Below are positions 27,560-37,049 of a stretch of 64,000 nt of DNA, in pieces; the stretch's first letter is position 1; the number at the start of each line of letters is the position of its first letter. The notes under the pieces were generated by a model that was given only the letters and a program-made list of their open reading frames with translations, ran no database searches and was not told the DNA's origin. Position numbers and translations under genes: made by a program. The DNA comes from an uncultured Bacteroidales bacterium (lineage in GTDB: Bacteria > Bacteroidota > Bacteroidia > Bacteroidales > P3): assembly GCA_900315335.1 (NCBI GenBank), contig OMYR01000057.1, forward strand, positions 1 through 64,000. The letters are read 5' to 3'.

Positions 27560-27590
27560 AATTAAAAGGGAATAAAACTACGAAATCCTG

Positions 27591-28490
27591 ATGAAAAGAT
27601 TGTTTTTGATTGGTGGTAGCGGATTTATTGGTAAAAATATAGTCGAAAACCTTTATCGGGACTACGATATTGTTGTATTCGACAGGTTTATTGATAAAGA
27701 ATATTTTGAACAATATACAATGGTTGAAAAGTATGAAATAAATTTGATTGAGGATAGTATCGATAAAAATATCGAGCCACCCGATTATATTATCAACCTT
27801 GCTTCCATTGTAACGGCGGATAGAGATTTGGATTTGTTTGATGATATGATTTCAACAAACTTGAAAATTTTGATGAATTTGTATAAACGTTTTAAGGATT
27901 GCAAGACGCTGAAATTGTTTATCCAGTTCGGAACTTCGGAAGAGTATGGTTGTGTGCCTTCTCCGTACAAAGAAAATATGAGAGAGTACCCCGATTCTCC
28001 ATACGCATTGGTAAAACAACTGACGGTTAATACTGCGTTGATGCTTTATAGAAATTATTCTTTCCCGACTATGGTTGTGCGTCCGGGTAATTTGTTCGGA
28101 AAATATCAAAATATAAATAAATTTATTCCATACGTTATATCTTCATTGAAAGCGAACAAAGAATTGAATGTAACGCCTTGCGAACAAAAAAGGGACTTTA
28201 TTTATGCGGATGATTTCGTATATTGTATTTCCAAAATATTGGAAAATTACAACAATGTCAAAGGCGAAATTTTGAATGTGTCAAGTGGAGAAAGCATTTC
28301 GTTGAAAGAAATCATTGAGACATTGAAAACAGAACTTAATTCTTGTTCAAAAATCAATTACGGGGCAGTTCCATATAGGGAAAACGAAGCAATGGATTTG
28401 AAATGCAGTATTGAAAAATTTGAAACGCTCACTTCGTGTAGTGTTAATTTTGATACAAAACAGCGATTAAAGGATTTAGCAAAGCAATAA
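27591..28490 (+). CDS. NAD(P)-dependent sugar reductase, probable CDP-paratose synthase (RfbS/Prt-like)
   Basis: A 299-aa SDR-family protein: KRLFLIGGSGFIGKNIVENL nucleotide-binding start, IQFGTSEEYGCVPSPYKENMREYPDSPYALVKQL with the catalytic Tyr-Lys, and VRPGNLFGKYQNINKFIP. In this pathway position it would reduce the 4-keto group of CDP-3,6-dideoxy-4-ketoglucose, giving CDP-paratose or its C4 epimer CDP-abequose. The presence of a paratose 2-epimerase next door favours paratose. Sequence alone cannot separate the two. Confidence 0.78.
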   Translation: MKRLFLIGGSGFIGKNIVENLYRDYDIVVFDRFIDKEYFEQYTMVEKYEINLIEDSIDKNIEPPDYIINLASIVTADRDLDLFDDMISTNLKILMNLYKRFKDCKTLKLFIQFGTSEEYGCVPSPYKENMREYPDSPYALVKQLTVNTALMLYRNYSFPTMVVRPGNLFGKYQNINKFIPYVISSLKANKELNVTPCEQKRDFIYADDFVYCISKILENYNNVKGEILNVSSGESISLKEIIETLKTELNSCSKINYGAVPYRENEAMDLKCSIEKFETLTSCSVNFDTKQRLKDLAKQ

Positions 28491-28494
28491 GACT

Positions 28495-29508
28495 ATGAAA
28501 TATCTAATAACAGGAGGCTGCGGATTTATCGGCAGTAACTTGGCGGCGGAAGTAATAAGAAGAAACGAGGAATTGTTTATCGTGGATAATCTTTACAGAT
28601 TTGGCAGTGATAGGAATTTACAATGGCTGCGTTCGTTGGGAGAATTTAAGTATTATCCCGCAGATACAAGAAATGTTAATGACGTGGAGACAATTATCAA
28701 GGAAGTTCAGCCCGACTATATCTTTCATCTTGCCGGTCAAGTGGCAATGACGACAAGTATTTCCAATCCTCGTCAAGATTTTGAGACCAATGCTTTGGGT
28801 ACTTTTAATGTCTTGGATTCTGTTAGGAAATATTCTCCGCATACGGTTATACTTTATTCTTCTACAAATAAAGTATATGGGGATTTCGAGCAATTTCATT
28901 TTGAAGAAAACGCTACCCGTTATATTTGTCAAGAATATCCGAATGGTTATCCCGAAACAATAAATTTGGATTTTCATTCTCCGTATGGTTGTTCCAAAGG
29001 TACGGCAGACCAATACTTATTGGATTTTTACAGAATTTACGGTTTGAAAACTATTGTGTTCAGGCATTCTTCAATGTATGGAACAAATCAACATGCTACC
29101 TTTGATCAGGGTTGGATTGGTTGGTTTTGTCAAAAGGCTTTGGAGATAAAAAACAATATTGCCAAAGAACCTTTTACTATTTCGGGAACAGGAAAACAGG
29201 TTAGAGATGTTCTGCACGGCAAAGACGTTGTTAATTTGTATTTCAAGGCGAAAGATTGCAAGGAAGCCTACGGACAAGTTTTCAATATCGGTGGTGGAAT
29301 AGAAAATTCATTGTCTTTGTTGGAATTGTTTGATATGTTGGAAAACAAATTCGATATAAAAATGCAATACAAACAGTTGCCTTGGCGGGAAAGTGACCAA
29401 AAAGTTTTTGTAGCCGACATAACAAAAGCAAAGCATATAATTAAATGGCAGCCGATAGTGAGCAAACAAGAGGGAATATACTTGATGCTTGATTGGTTGC
29501 AGCAATAA
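28495..29508 (+). CDS. tyv: CDP-paratose 2-epimerase (CDP-tyvelose synthesis)
   Basis: A 337-aa SDR protein: MKYLITGGCGFIGSNLAAEVI, DNLYRFGSDRNLQWLRS, FHLAGQVAMTTSISNPRQDFETNALGT, YSSTNKVYGD, HSPYGCSKGTADQYLLDFYRIYG and FRHSSMYGTNQHATFDQGWIGWFC, which fit the CDP-tyvelose epimerase family. It inverts C2 of CDP-paratose using bound NAD+, giving CDP-tyvelose, the last step of the operon's sugar pathway. It follows the reductase by 4 bp. Confidence 0.88.
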   Translation: MKYLITGGCGFIGSNLAAEVIRRNEELFIVDNLYRFGSDRNLQWLRSLGEFKYYPADTRNVNDVETIIKEVQPDYIFHLAGQVAMTTSISNPRQDFETNALGTFNVLDSVRKYSPHTVILYSSTNKVYGDFEQFHFEENATRYICQEYPNGYPETINLDFHSPYGCSKGTADQYLLDFYRIYGLKTIVFRHSSMYGTNQHATFDQGWIGWFCQKALEIKNNIAKEPFTISGTGKQVRDVLHGKDVVNLYFKAKDCKEAYGQVFNIGGGIENSLSLLELFDMLENKFDIKMQYKQLPWRESDQKVFVADITKAKHIIKWQPIVSKQEGIYLMLDWLQQ

Positions 29509-29519
29509 ACATTTTTATT

Positions 29520-30497
29520 ATGGACTTAACCGTACTTATACCTACATACAATAGGGAGGAAAGATTGAAAAATCTTCTTTTCAATCTTTATTCGCAAGGG
29601 CATATAGGCGAATACAAAATTGTTATATCGGATAATCATTCGTCGTATGATGTCAAAAAGATGATTGAAGACAATTTCGATGTGAAATTTACAAAAAGCA
29701 TCACTGTCAATAGTTGGAGTTTCAATGTTGGAATGGCAACAAATTTGGCAATATGTTATCTTTTGGTAAATACAAAATGGTGTTGGTGTATATCAGATGA
29801 CGACAAAGTGTTGCCGGGCAGTATTGACAAAATCTTTGAAGATATAAGGCAATATAATGATGACGGAAAAACAGCAGCAGTCAAGTATTCTTTGTTGAAT
29901 AAAGTTAAGCACGAAAATCGTTTCATCGATTCGGTAGATGACTTTTTGGATTATTATTCCGATAAAACTAAGAAAGGCGAACTATATTACCTGTCGATAC
30001 TATATAACCTTGATATGATAAAACCATATCTTGGCGATTTGACAGCATATTCTTATACATTTATATCTTTTCTTGTGCCGATAATCAAAAGTTTGATTGA
30101 CGGCAAACGAGTTTTTGTTTCCTCGCATTCTTGTATTGAGTATAGTGAAAGGGCAGACGACAATTGGAGTGCTAAGAGATATATTCAGGTTATGTTAGGA
30201 GTGAGAACTTTTGGCGATATTAATTTTAATATTTCCTATAAACAACAACGCAAACTATTAAAAGTAGTTTCCAATAATCTACCCCTCATTCAGGTAACAA
30301 GTAAAATAACCCAGCAAAAGGGACGTTTTCGCCGTAGATTGTTATGGAAAAACGGTTATTCCTTTTATAAACGAAATGCCAATATATTTGTACGTTTTGT
30401 TTGCATTATTCTTTATTGGATAAATTTTGATTTGTATGAGACTTGCCGTAAAATCTATTACAGACATATAAACAAAAAAGCAGGAATCAAGGTTTAA
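29520..30497 (+). CDS. Family 2 glycosyltransferase
   Basis: From ATG 29520 the product is 325 aa, a GT-A fold enzyme starting LTVLIPTYNREERLKNLL, with the metal/nucleotide motif WCWCISDDDKVLPGSIDKI (DDD) near residue 95. A basic C-terminal tail follows (RKIYYRHINKKAGIK), perhaps peripheral to the membrane. Placed behind CDP-tyvelose genes and before a flippase, it probably transfers the dideoxyhexose or a neighbouring sugar onto a lipid-linked glycan. Donor and acceptor are not readable. The in-frame TTG/ATG at 29493 is rejected because it overlaps the epimerase end. Its TAA overlaps the ATG of the flippase. Confidence 0.82.
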   Translation: MDLTVLIPTYNREERLKNLLFNLYSQGHIGEYKIVISDNHSSYDVKKMIEDNFDVKFTKSITVNSWSFNVGMATNLAICYLLVNTKWCWCISDDDKVLPGSIDKIFEDIRQYNDDGKTAAVKYSLLNKVKHENRFIDSVDDFLDYYSDKTKKGELYYLSILYNLDMIKPYLGDLTAYSYTFISFLVPIIKSLIDGKRVFVSSHSCIEYSERADDNWSAKRYIQVMLGVRTFGDINFNISYKQQRKLLKVVSNNLPLIQVTSKITQQKGRFRRRLLWKNGYSFYKRNANIFVRFVCIILYWINFDLYETCRKIYYRHINKKAGIKV

Positions 30498-32044
30498 TGA
30501 CTCAAAACACAAAACAAGGAGAAGTATTGGTAAAAAACACTGCCGTGATGTATATACGCATGGCACTTTTGACTATTATCTATTTCTATACTTCAAGAGT
30601 TTTGTTGAAAGCGTTAGGAGAAGATGATTTCGGATTGTTTTCTCTTGTCGGCAGTGTGGTTGCGATGTTTGAGTCTATTAAAGTACTTTTCACGGCTTCT
30701 ACACAAAGGTTTTTGAACTATGAAATGGGTAAAGGCAATGCTCAAAAACTTTCCTCAGTGTTTAACACAAGTATAACGATTAACCTAATTATCGGGGTAG
30801 TGTTTATAATCCTTGTTGAGATTGTAGGTCTTTGGTTTTTGAATTGCAAAGCCAATATAGAAACTTCGCGAATGTTTGCAGCGGGATTTGTATTCCAATT
30901 CTCATTGTTGGCAACGGTTATTTCTATTATAACAACGCCATACGATGCTTGTGTTATTGCTCACGAGAAAATGGGTTTTTATGCCCTTATGACTATAATC
31001 GACGGAGCATTGAAACTTTTGGCGGTATTGATATTGCCTTTTATCGCGGTGGATAGTTTGATTTTCTATGGCGTTGCGGTATTTTGTGTAACGTTGCTTA
31101 TAAGAATTTTAACCGTTATGTACTGTCGAAAACATTTTGTTGAATGTAAATTGAAGAAAACATACGACCGTTCGTTGCTTAGGCAAATGACGAGTTTTGC
31201 AGGTTGGAGATTTTTAGGCAATGCTTCATTTACTGTTACGCAAAACGGATTAAATATGCTTTTGAACGTATTCGGCGGAACTGCTGTCAATGCTGCGCGT
31301 GGTGTTGCCTATCAACTCAAAAGTGCAGTAACGATGTTTTTGAATAATATCTCTGTTGTGGTCAATCCATACATAACACGCAGTTACGCCAAAGACGATA
31401 AAACAAATATGTTCAAGGTTTTCTTTCTTGCCTCCAAGTCCGTATTTGTTTTGGACGCCTTATTGGTTGTTCCGTTGTTGTTTGCAACTAATGAGATACT
31501 CAATCTATGGCTTGGATACGTACCTCGATATTCTGCGGTGTTTGTACAAATTCTTTTGCTCAATACATTGGTTAATAGTCTGCACCAACAGTTGGATGTG
31601 GTCTTTATGGCAACGGGCAAAATAAAGATATACAATATTTGCGAATGTATATTTTGGCTTTTGCCGTTGTTGTTGTCGTATGTAAGTCTGCGTTTGTCGT
31701 TGCCGTATCACTATATATTCATAATACTTATGGTTGTGGAAATGATAGATGTGTTGGTGATAACGATGATAGCGAAGAGAATTGCCGATTTGAATGTCAA
31801 ACAATATTTCAAAAGTGTTATTGTGCCGTGTATTGTCGTTGCGATTGTGATTATTGCCTCTTGGTTTATGGTGGAGAGTGCTGTTGAAAAGACTTTTGTT
31901 TTAAGAATTTTGTTGGCTTGTGTTGTCGATGTGCTATTGTTGGCATATATGGTTTATATAGGTTTTTCCAAAACAGAGAGAATGGATTTGAAAAATGTTT
32001 TATCTAATGGCAAACTATCCTTTTTAGCAAAATTCATTCGTTAA
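30497..32044 (+). CDS. Wzx-type polysaccharide flippase
   Basis: A 515-aa membrane protein with about 12-14 hydrophobic helices, of the polysaccharide-transporter/MATE-like family (KNTAVMYIRMALLTIIYFYTSRVLLKALGEDDFGLFSLVGSVVAMFESIKVLFTASTQRFLNYEMGKG start). It would flip an undecaprenyl-linked glycan across the inner membrane. Start overlaps the preceding stop (TAATG), so it is translationally coupled. It closes the dideoxyhexose operon, which ends in a 21-bp-lattice array and the convergent uvrC. No polymerase (Wzy) or ligase is in the window. Confidence 0.85.
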   Translation: MTQNTKQGEVLVKNTAVMYIRMALLTIIYFYTSRVLLKALGEDDFGLFSLVGSVVAMFESIKVLFTASTQRFLNYEMGKGNAQKLSSVFNTSITINLIIGVVFIILVEIVGLWFLNCKANIETSRMFAAGFVFQFSLLATVISIITTPYDACVIAHEKMGFYALMTIIDGALKLLAVLILPFIAVDSLIFYGVAVFCVTLLIRILTVMYCRKHFVECKLKKTYDRSLLRQMTSFAGWRFLGNASFTVTQNGLNMLLNVFGGTAVNAARGVAYQLKSAVTMFLNNISVVVNPYITRSYAKDDKTNMFKVFFLASKSVFVLDALLVVPLLFATNEILNLWLGYVPRYSAVFVQILLLNTLVNSLHQQLDVVFMATGKIKIYNICECIFWLLPLLLSYVSLRLSLPYHYIFIILMVVEMIDVLVITMIAKRIADLNVKQYFKSVIVPCIVVAIVIIASWFMVESAVEKTFVLRILLACVVDVLLLAYMVYIGFSKTERMDLKNVLSNGKLSFLAKFIR

Positions 32045-32060
32045 AGTTTTTCCGCAAAAT

Positions 32061-32165
32061 TTTTCACTCACATCACAAAAATAATCACTCACATTAGAAA
32101 AATAGTGTGAGACACTAATAAGTTAGTGTTAATGATTAGTAAATTAGTTAGAGACACTAATTTGG
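32061..32165. repeat. 21-bp-lattice array G (5 units)
   Basis: Units start at 32061, 32082, 32103, 32124 and 32145. The third to fifth carry AGTGTGAGACACT, AGTGTTAATGATT and AGTTAGAGACACT; the first two carry TCACTCACAT variants. It lies between the convergent flippase and uvrC genes and ends 4 bp before the uvrC stop codon. Confidence 0.88.
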
Positions 32166-32169
32166 TAGA

Positions 32170-34002
32170 TTAATTGTGAAAGTGTTTGAAAACTTTCTCT
32201 GCTTTGGACTTACCTATACATTGAGTCAAAGATTCAAATGTTGCGTTTTTTATTTTTGCAACGGAAGTGAATTTAAGTAACAACTCTTGTGCGGTTTTCT
32301 CACCTATGCCCTCAATATCGGTAAGTTCGGTGCGGAAAGTGGCTTTTGAGCGTTTGTCCCTATGAAAAGTAATTCCGAAACGATGCGCTTCGTCTCGTAT
32401 ATGTTGAATGATTTGCAGGGTATGACACCGCTTGTCCAAACAAATAGGGTTCGGATCGTCGGGAAAATAAATCTCTTCAAGGCGTTTGGCAAGACCGACA
32501 ACGATTACTTTATCATAAACATTGGCTTTCTTCAACGCTTCCACCGCACTTGACAATTGTCCTTTGCCACCGTCTATTACAATCAAATCCGGTAAATCTT
32601 TGCCTTCCTCCAATAGACGCGAATATCTGCGAAAGACAATCTCTCGCATGGAAGCGAAATCGTCAGGACCGACAACGGTTTTGACATTGAAATGGCGATA
32701 CTCCTTGTTACTCGGTTTACCTTCTCTAAAAACAACACAAGAGGCTACGGGCTGGTTTCCTTGAATGTTTGAATTGTCAAAACACTCTATATGATGAGGT
32801 GGGCGATCCAAGTGCAAATCTCGTTGCATCTCCAAAACAACTTTATTGCTCCAACGAGCGGGGTCAAGGATTTTTTGTTTGTTTTGCTTCTGCGTTTTAT
32901 ATAGGTGTGTATTATGAATGGAGAATTCCAACAACTTTTTTTTGTCGCCTGATATCGGAACTGTTTGTTGTACATAATCGTTTGGCAAATCCAACTTCTC
33001 GGGTACGATAATTTCTCTTGAACACCAGTTCATTCGTAAACGGTTTTGTATTATGGCAGAAGTGAAAATTTCCGCATTACTCATATCCAATTTCTTTGCA
33101 ACTTCGGTGCAGAAAGAAGTGTTTATTTTGCCTTCAACGACTTTTGTCATATTGATAAACAATACGTCCGAACTGTCTTCATACGAATAAACTTCCATAT
33201 CATGAGAATATGCACTGATTATTGCTGTGTTTGCGCTGTAATTCTCCAACAAAGTTATACGTTCTTTGACTATTTGTGCCTTTTCAAACTTCAATTCCTT
33301 GGCGTAAGACATCATTTTCTCTTTTAGGTCTTTCAAATATATGGAAAAAGACCCTTTGATGATTTGTTTTATACCGGCAATATCTTTGTTGTATTCCACT
33401 CTTGTCTGCTCACCCGTGCAAGGACTTTCGCAAAGTCCTATTTGTGCGTTGAGGCATGGGCGGAACTTGTTTTTTGCAATGGAATCTTCCGTTAGTTGAT
33501 AAGAGCAAGTGCGGTAGGTAAAGACTTGACGGATTAGCGTCATCAGTTCTTTAAGCATCTTGCCCGAAGGATAGGGACCAAAGTACAGTGAGCCGTCGTG
33601 TATAATGTGGCGAGTGGTGAATATACGGGGAAACTCTTCGTTGGTAATGCGAATCCAAGGGTAGGTTTTGTCGTCTTTTAATAGGATATTGTATTTTGGT
33701 TTGAAGCGTTTGATAAGATTGTTTTCCATAAGTAACGCTTCGGTCTCACTTTGCACATGAACGAAATGTATATCGGCTATCTTGCGAACCAATAACTGTG
33801 TTTTTAAGTTATGTGAAGCATCGTTGCGAAAGTACGACAATACGCGCGATTTCAAATTCTTGGCTTTGCCGACATATATCACCGTACCTTTTTTATCAAA
33901 ATATTGATACACTCCCGGTGTCGAGGGGAGTGTAGCCAATATGGGAAGAATATGTTCTTTATATGGATTATGTTCAAGTATATCGTATGGATTATTCAGC
34001 AT
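32170..34002 (-). CDS. uvrC: Excinuclease ABC subunit C
   Basis: From ATG at 34002 the product is 610 aa. Domains: GIY-YIG nuclease at ~20-95 (PGVYQYFDKKGTVIYVGKAKNLKSRVLSYF), UVR motif near 210 (SYAKELKFEKAQIVKERI), the RNase H-like UvrC C-terminal nuclease (~370-540: CFDNSNIQG, DLIVIDGGKGQL), and helix-hairpin-helix motifs (LTDIEGIGEKTAQELLLKF). It makes the two incisions in nucleotide excision repair. ATG 34002 overlaps the gldH stop by 11 bp, so the genes are coupled; the ORF is open to 34032. Confidence 0.95.
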   Translation of the reverse strand: MLNNPYDILEHNPYKEHILPILATLPSTPGVYQYFDKKGTVIYVGKAKNLKSRVLSYFRNDASHNLKTQLLVRKIADIHFVHVQSETEALLMENNLIKRFKPKYNILLKDDKTYPWIRITNEEFPRIFTTRHIIHDGSLYFGPYPSGKMLKELMTLIRQVFTYRTCSYQLTEDSIAKNKFRPCLNAQIGLCESPCTGEQTRVEYNKDIAGIKQIIKGSFSIYLKDLKEKMMSYAKELKFEKAQIVKERITLLENYSANTAIISAYSHDMEVYSYEDSSDVLFINMTKVVEGKINTSFCTEVAKKLDMSNAEIFTSAIIQNRLRMNWCSREIIVPEKLDLPNDYVQQTVPISGDKKKLLEFSIHNTHLYKTQKQNKQKILDPARWSNKVVLEMQRDLHLDRPPHHIECFDNSNIQGNQPVASCVVFREGKPSNKEYRHFNVKTVVGPDDFASMREIVFRRYSRLLEEGKDLPDLIVIDGGKGQLSSAVEALKKANVYDKVIVVGLAKRLEEIYFPDDPNPICLDKRCHTLQIIQHIRDEAHRFGITFHRDKRSKATFRTELTDIEGIGEKTAQELLLKFTSVAKIKNATFESLTQCIGKSKAEKVFKHFHN

Positions 34003-34501
34003 TTTTGTAACTCTCCAAATCGGATTTAACAACTTTTACACCTATATCCATAATACCAATAGTTTTAACCTTACCACCAACATTGATAAGGTCTATCTTG
34101 TACGCCCCTTTGATTGGAAAATTAACGAAAGAACGACACTTTTCGCTTAAATCAATCAAGTCTCCTGCCGCATCGCCTTTCCAGTCTTTATCAAATCTGT
34201 CTTTGAGTTTGATTGCGTGGTGCGAAATTCTTGTGATACCGTCGGGAGTTGTGATTTGCATAATGAATTTCAAAACTTCTTCATTTATATAAGGCGTATG
34301 GCGAACATCTACATAAATATCATAAACACTTGCAGTGTCTTCGATATTTATATCGCTGAACGTAATCGTTTTTGCATCGGTAAGACGCTCCCAAGCATAG
34401 TTTTCAAATTCGTGGCGTTGCTCATAAACCTTGTCTTTGCCGCACGAAACCAAACAAAGCGAAAGAGCAGCAAAGACAAGTGTGAAAAGAATTTTCTTCA
34501 T
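33992..34501 (-). CDS. gldH: Gliding motility lipoprotein GldH
   Basis: A 169-aa lipoprotein (FAALSLCLVSCGKD, lipobox cysteine near residue 20) with the GldH features: YEQRHEFENYAWER, YDIYVDVRHTPYI, FIMQITTPDGI and a C-terminal GKVKTIGIMDIGVKVVK. GldH is required for gliding and, by genetics, for T9SS function in Flavobacterium; in non-gliding Bacteroidales it goes with T9SS. The exact role is unknown. It lies between purC and uvrC. Confidence 0.85.
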   Translation of the reverse strand: MKKILFTLVFAALSLCLVSCGKDKVYEQRHEFENYAWERLTDAKTITFSDINIEDTASVYDIYVDVRHTPYINEEVLKFIMQITTPDGITRISHHAIKLKDRFDKDWKGDAAGDLIDLSEKCRSFVNFPIKGAYKIDLINVGGKVKTIGIMDIGVKVVKSDLESYKNAE

Positions 34502-34522
34502 CGTAAATTCAATGTAAAAATA

Positions 34523-35470
34523 TTACAAGTTGTTAATGCAAGATGTAACATTATCCTCTATCCTTTTTGCAATATCGGAGTTTTCATCGGCTTTAACGAA
34601 CTTTTTACCGGTAATGTTCTCGTACAATTCTATGTAACGGTTAGAGATACCTTCAATGATTTCGTCTGTCATCTCGGGAACTTTTTGACCACTCTTTCCT
34701 TGGAAACCATTATCCATAAGCCATTCTCTGACGAACTCTTTGCTTAACTGACGTTGTTTTTCTCCATTGTGTTGTCTTTCTTCGTAACCCTCCAAATAGA
34801 AATAACGTGAAGAGTCAGGAGTATGGATTTCATCAATCAAATAAATCTTGCCGTCTGCTTTACCAAACTCATACTTGGTATCAACCAAGATAAGTCCGTG
34901 TTTGTTTGCTATTTCGCTACCTCTTTCAAACAGAGCCAAAGCATATTTCTCCAATTGTTCGTAATCTTCTTTGGAAACGATGCCTTGTGCAATTATTTCT
35001 TCTTTGGAAATGTTTTCGTCATGTCCTTCATCGGCTTTGGTTGTAGGAGTTATGATAGGAGTTGGGAACTTATCATTCTCTTTCATTCCTTTTGGTAATT
35101 CGACGCCGCACAATGTTGTTGCACCATCTTTGTAAGCACGGTAAGCACTGCCGGCCAAATAACCTCTGACAATCATCTCAATGCGGAAACCCTCACATTT
35201 TCTGCCTATTGTAACCATAGGATCGGGTGTCGCAATTTTCCAATTCGGAACTATGTCGGCAGTTAAATCCAAAAACTCGGCTGCAATCTGATTAAGTATT
35301 TGACCTTTGAAAGGAATACCCTTTGGAAGAACTACATCAAAAGCACTGATACGGTCGGTAACTACCATTGCAAGGTATTTGTCATCAATATTATAAACAT
35401 CTCTAACCTTGCCTACATAGAGACTTTTTTGTTTTGGAAAATTGAAATTGGTTTTTGTAATCGCCTGCAT
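34523..35470 (-). CDS. purC: Phosphoribosylaminoimidazole-succinocarboxamide synthase
   Basis: A 315-aa enzyme with the SAICAR synthase motifs: [107 protein letters not shown]. It condenses CAIR with aspartate, using ATP, in purine synthesis. The length matches the longer eukaryote-like/plant-like PurC form common in Bacteroidota. It begins the minus-strand operon purC-gldH-uvrC, driven by the -7 element at 35573. Confidence 0.97.
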   Translation of the reverse strand: MQAITKTNFNFPKQKSLYVGKVRDVYNIDDKYLAMVVTDRISAFDVVLPKGIPFKGQILNQIAAEFLDLTADIVPNWKIATPDPMVTIGRKCEGFRIEMIVRGYLAGSAYRAYKDGATTLCGVELPKGMKENDKFPTPIITPTTKADEGHDENISKEEIIAQGIVSKEDYEQLEKYALALFERGSEIANKHGLILVDTKYEFGKADGKIYLIDEIHTPDSSRYFYLEGYEERQHNGEKQRQLSKEFVREWLMDNGFQGKSGQKVPEMTDEIIEGISNRYIELYENITGKKFVKADENSDIAKRIEDNVTSCINNL

Positions 35471-35572
35471 AATATTAAAATGTTTTATATGTTTTTACTT
35501 GTTCTTTTGTTTTGACGGCGGTGTTGTCTGTACTTACGCCGCAAAGCGAACAGAACTTAAACTTTTGGATTG

Positions 35573-35580
35573 CAAAGATA
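35573..35580 (-). promoter_or_regulatory. Promoter of the purC-gldH-uvrC operon
   Basis: TATCTTTG on the minus strand matches TAnnTTTG. It lies about 100 bp before the purC ATG, leaving a leader of roughly 95 nt. Confidence 0.65.
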
Positions 35581-35631
35581 CAAATTTTATTATTATGGTG
35601 ATTATAAATTGAACAATGACATATAAATTTT

Positions 35632-35715
35632 TAATCTGTGAGACCCATTTACCAATGTTTAATACTATTTTACCGATGTTTAATATTAATTTATCAATGT
35701 TTAACACTGATTTAT
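35632..35715. repeat. 21-bp-lattice array H (4 units)
   Basis: Units start at 35632, 35653, 35674 and 35695; cores AATGTTTAATACT, GATGTTTAATATT and AATGTTTAACACT with T-rich spacers. The flanking genes are both on the minus strand. Confidence 0.92.
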
Positions 35716-35733
35716 CGGTTTTACATCAAAAAA

Positions 35734-35775
35734 TAAAGCGAGGGAATAAGAATACAATTCAAAACCTCGCTTATT
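35734..35775 (-). terminator. Intrinsic terminator after the Sel1 gene
   Basis: Arms AAAGCGAGG and CCTCGCTTA pair around a 20-base loop. On the minus strand the T-rich tail follows. It sits directly after array H and 12 bp past the Sel1 stop. Confidence 0.75.
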
Positions 35776-35786
35776 TTGATTAATTA

Positions 35787-36431
35787 CTACTGCTCTTCCA
35801 AAACCTTCAAAATTTCTTTTGCGATATCAAGATTTTGGTCAGCCGCTTTGCGGAACCATTTCTCAGCTTCGTTGTAATCTTGCTTTATGCCTTCACCATT
35901 GTAGTAACAAACCCCCAAATTGTATTGTGCGTATGCATAACCTTGCTCTGCTGCTTTACGATACCATTTCAACGCTTCTTCGTAATTTTGTTTTACTCCG
36001 TTACCTTTGGCATAACAAGCACCTAAATTATTTTGTGCGTATGCATGACCTTGTTCTGCCGCTTTACGATACCATTTTACGGCACTTTTATAATTTTGCT
36101 TTACACCTTTACCACTTTCATAGCAAACCCCTAAATTATTTTGAGCATCCGTATAGCCTTGTTTTGCCGCTTTATGATACCATTTTGCCGCTTCACTGTA
36201 ATTTAATTCCACACCTACACCATTCTCGTAACAAACGCCTAAGTTGTATTGTGCGTATGCATGACCTTGCTCCGCCGCCTTGCGATACCATTCTACCGCT
36301 TCCTGATAATTTCCTGCCTCATAATTCGCAAAACCTTTTTCAAACATTTCTTCTGTGGTTTGTCCGAAAATATTGGTGGTTGCGAAAGCCATAATCATTG
36401 CTGTGATTACTAAGTTACAAATCTTTTTCAT
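35787..36431 (-). CDS. Secreted Sel1-repeat protein
   Basis: A 214-aa protein with a signal peptide (MAFATTNIFGQ) followed by five near-identical 36-residue Sel1 (TPR-like) repeats, each of the form AEQGHAYAQYNLGVCYxxGxGVxxNYxEAxKWYRKA. Such repeats make a helical solenoid for protein binding, often in periplasmic or secreted regulators. The repeats are nearly identical at the DNA level (108 bp each), so recombination could change copy number. A -7-like element lies about 410 bp upstream (36843), implying a long leader. Partner unknown. Confidence 0.85.
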   Translation of the reverse strand: MKKICNLVITAMIMAFATTNIFGQTTEEMFEKGFANYEAGNYQEAVEWYRKAAEQGHAYAQYNLGVCYENGVGVELNYSEAAKWYHKAAKQGYTDAQNNLGVCYESGKGVKQNYKSAVKWYRKAAEQGHAYAQNNLGACYAKGNGVKQNYEEALKWYRKAAEQGYAYAQYNLGVCYYNGEGIKQDYNEAEKWFRKAADQNLDIAKEILKVLEEQ

Positions 36432-36842
36432 TTCTTTGTTTGTGTTTGTTTTATTGATAAGTTATTTAATTTTTAATCTTTGATTTATTAATATGTGTTA
36501 TTTACTCTTTATTTACTTATTTGAGGTTAATTTTCAAATATCGGATACGAGTGTTTCAATGTCGGTAGTTTGAGAAATACATTGCGTAATGTATTTTATG
36601 AGTATCCACGGAATGGAATTTGTTTCAGAACTTTGGGAAAATTAACTTCAAAATTTGTAATGAAAACACAACATCGCAAGGAATAAAATTGCCTTTATGA
36701 AAAACACAATAATAAAAGGGCATTGTTTTAGTTAAGATTTCTTGAAAAATACCCCCCCCTTTGAAGAGGGAACGAATGAGTTAAATGTATTTGCGTGGTG
36801 CTTTTGTTCATTTGTGTCATTATAATATGTCGTTAGCGAGTG
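36432..36842. other. Intergenic region with long leader candidate
   Basis: About 410 bases upstream of the Sel1 gene with no credible gene. It contains a run of C at ~36751-36760 followed by a small hairpin-like GAAGAGGG stretch. If the minus-strand promoter at 36843 is used, this is the 5' leader of the Sel1 transcript. I see no known riboswitch in it. Confidence 0.4.
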
Positions 36843-36850
36843 CAAAGGTA
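36843..36850 (-). promoter_or_regulatory. Candidate promoter for the Sel1 transcript
   Basis: TACCTTTG on the minus strand matches TAnnTTTG, but it lies about 410 bp from the Sel1 start. A small RNA or unseen leader could be the product instead. Confidence 0.4.
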
Positions 36851-36988
36851 TGAAATGTTTTTGAACCGATAAAATGTTTGAGACAAAAAAATAAATATTT
36901 AATATTATGCACTTGGGTATTGTGTGCAGTGAAAATGTAATTTGGGAAATAAAAACTTGTTGAAATCATAAAAAAACAAGGAAAAGTT

Positions 36989-37018
36989 TTGAGGACAAGG
37001 AATTTTTGTTTAACTTTG
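36989..37018 (+). promoter_or_regulatory. Promoter of the OmpA-family gene
   Basis: TTG at 36989-36991 and TAACTTTG at 37011-37018, spaced 19 bp. It lies 31 bp before the ATG at 37050. Confidence 0.8.
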
Positions 37019-37049
37019 CAAAAATTAAAATAATAAAACAGCATAAAAT

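Noticed and set aside
32061..32165. Array G as a CRISPR array
   Set aside because: Units are 21 bp, AT-rich, contiguous and without unique spacers, and no cas genes are present.
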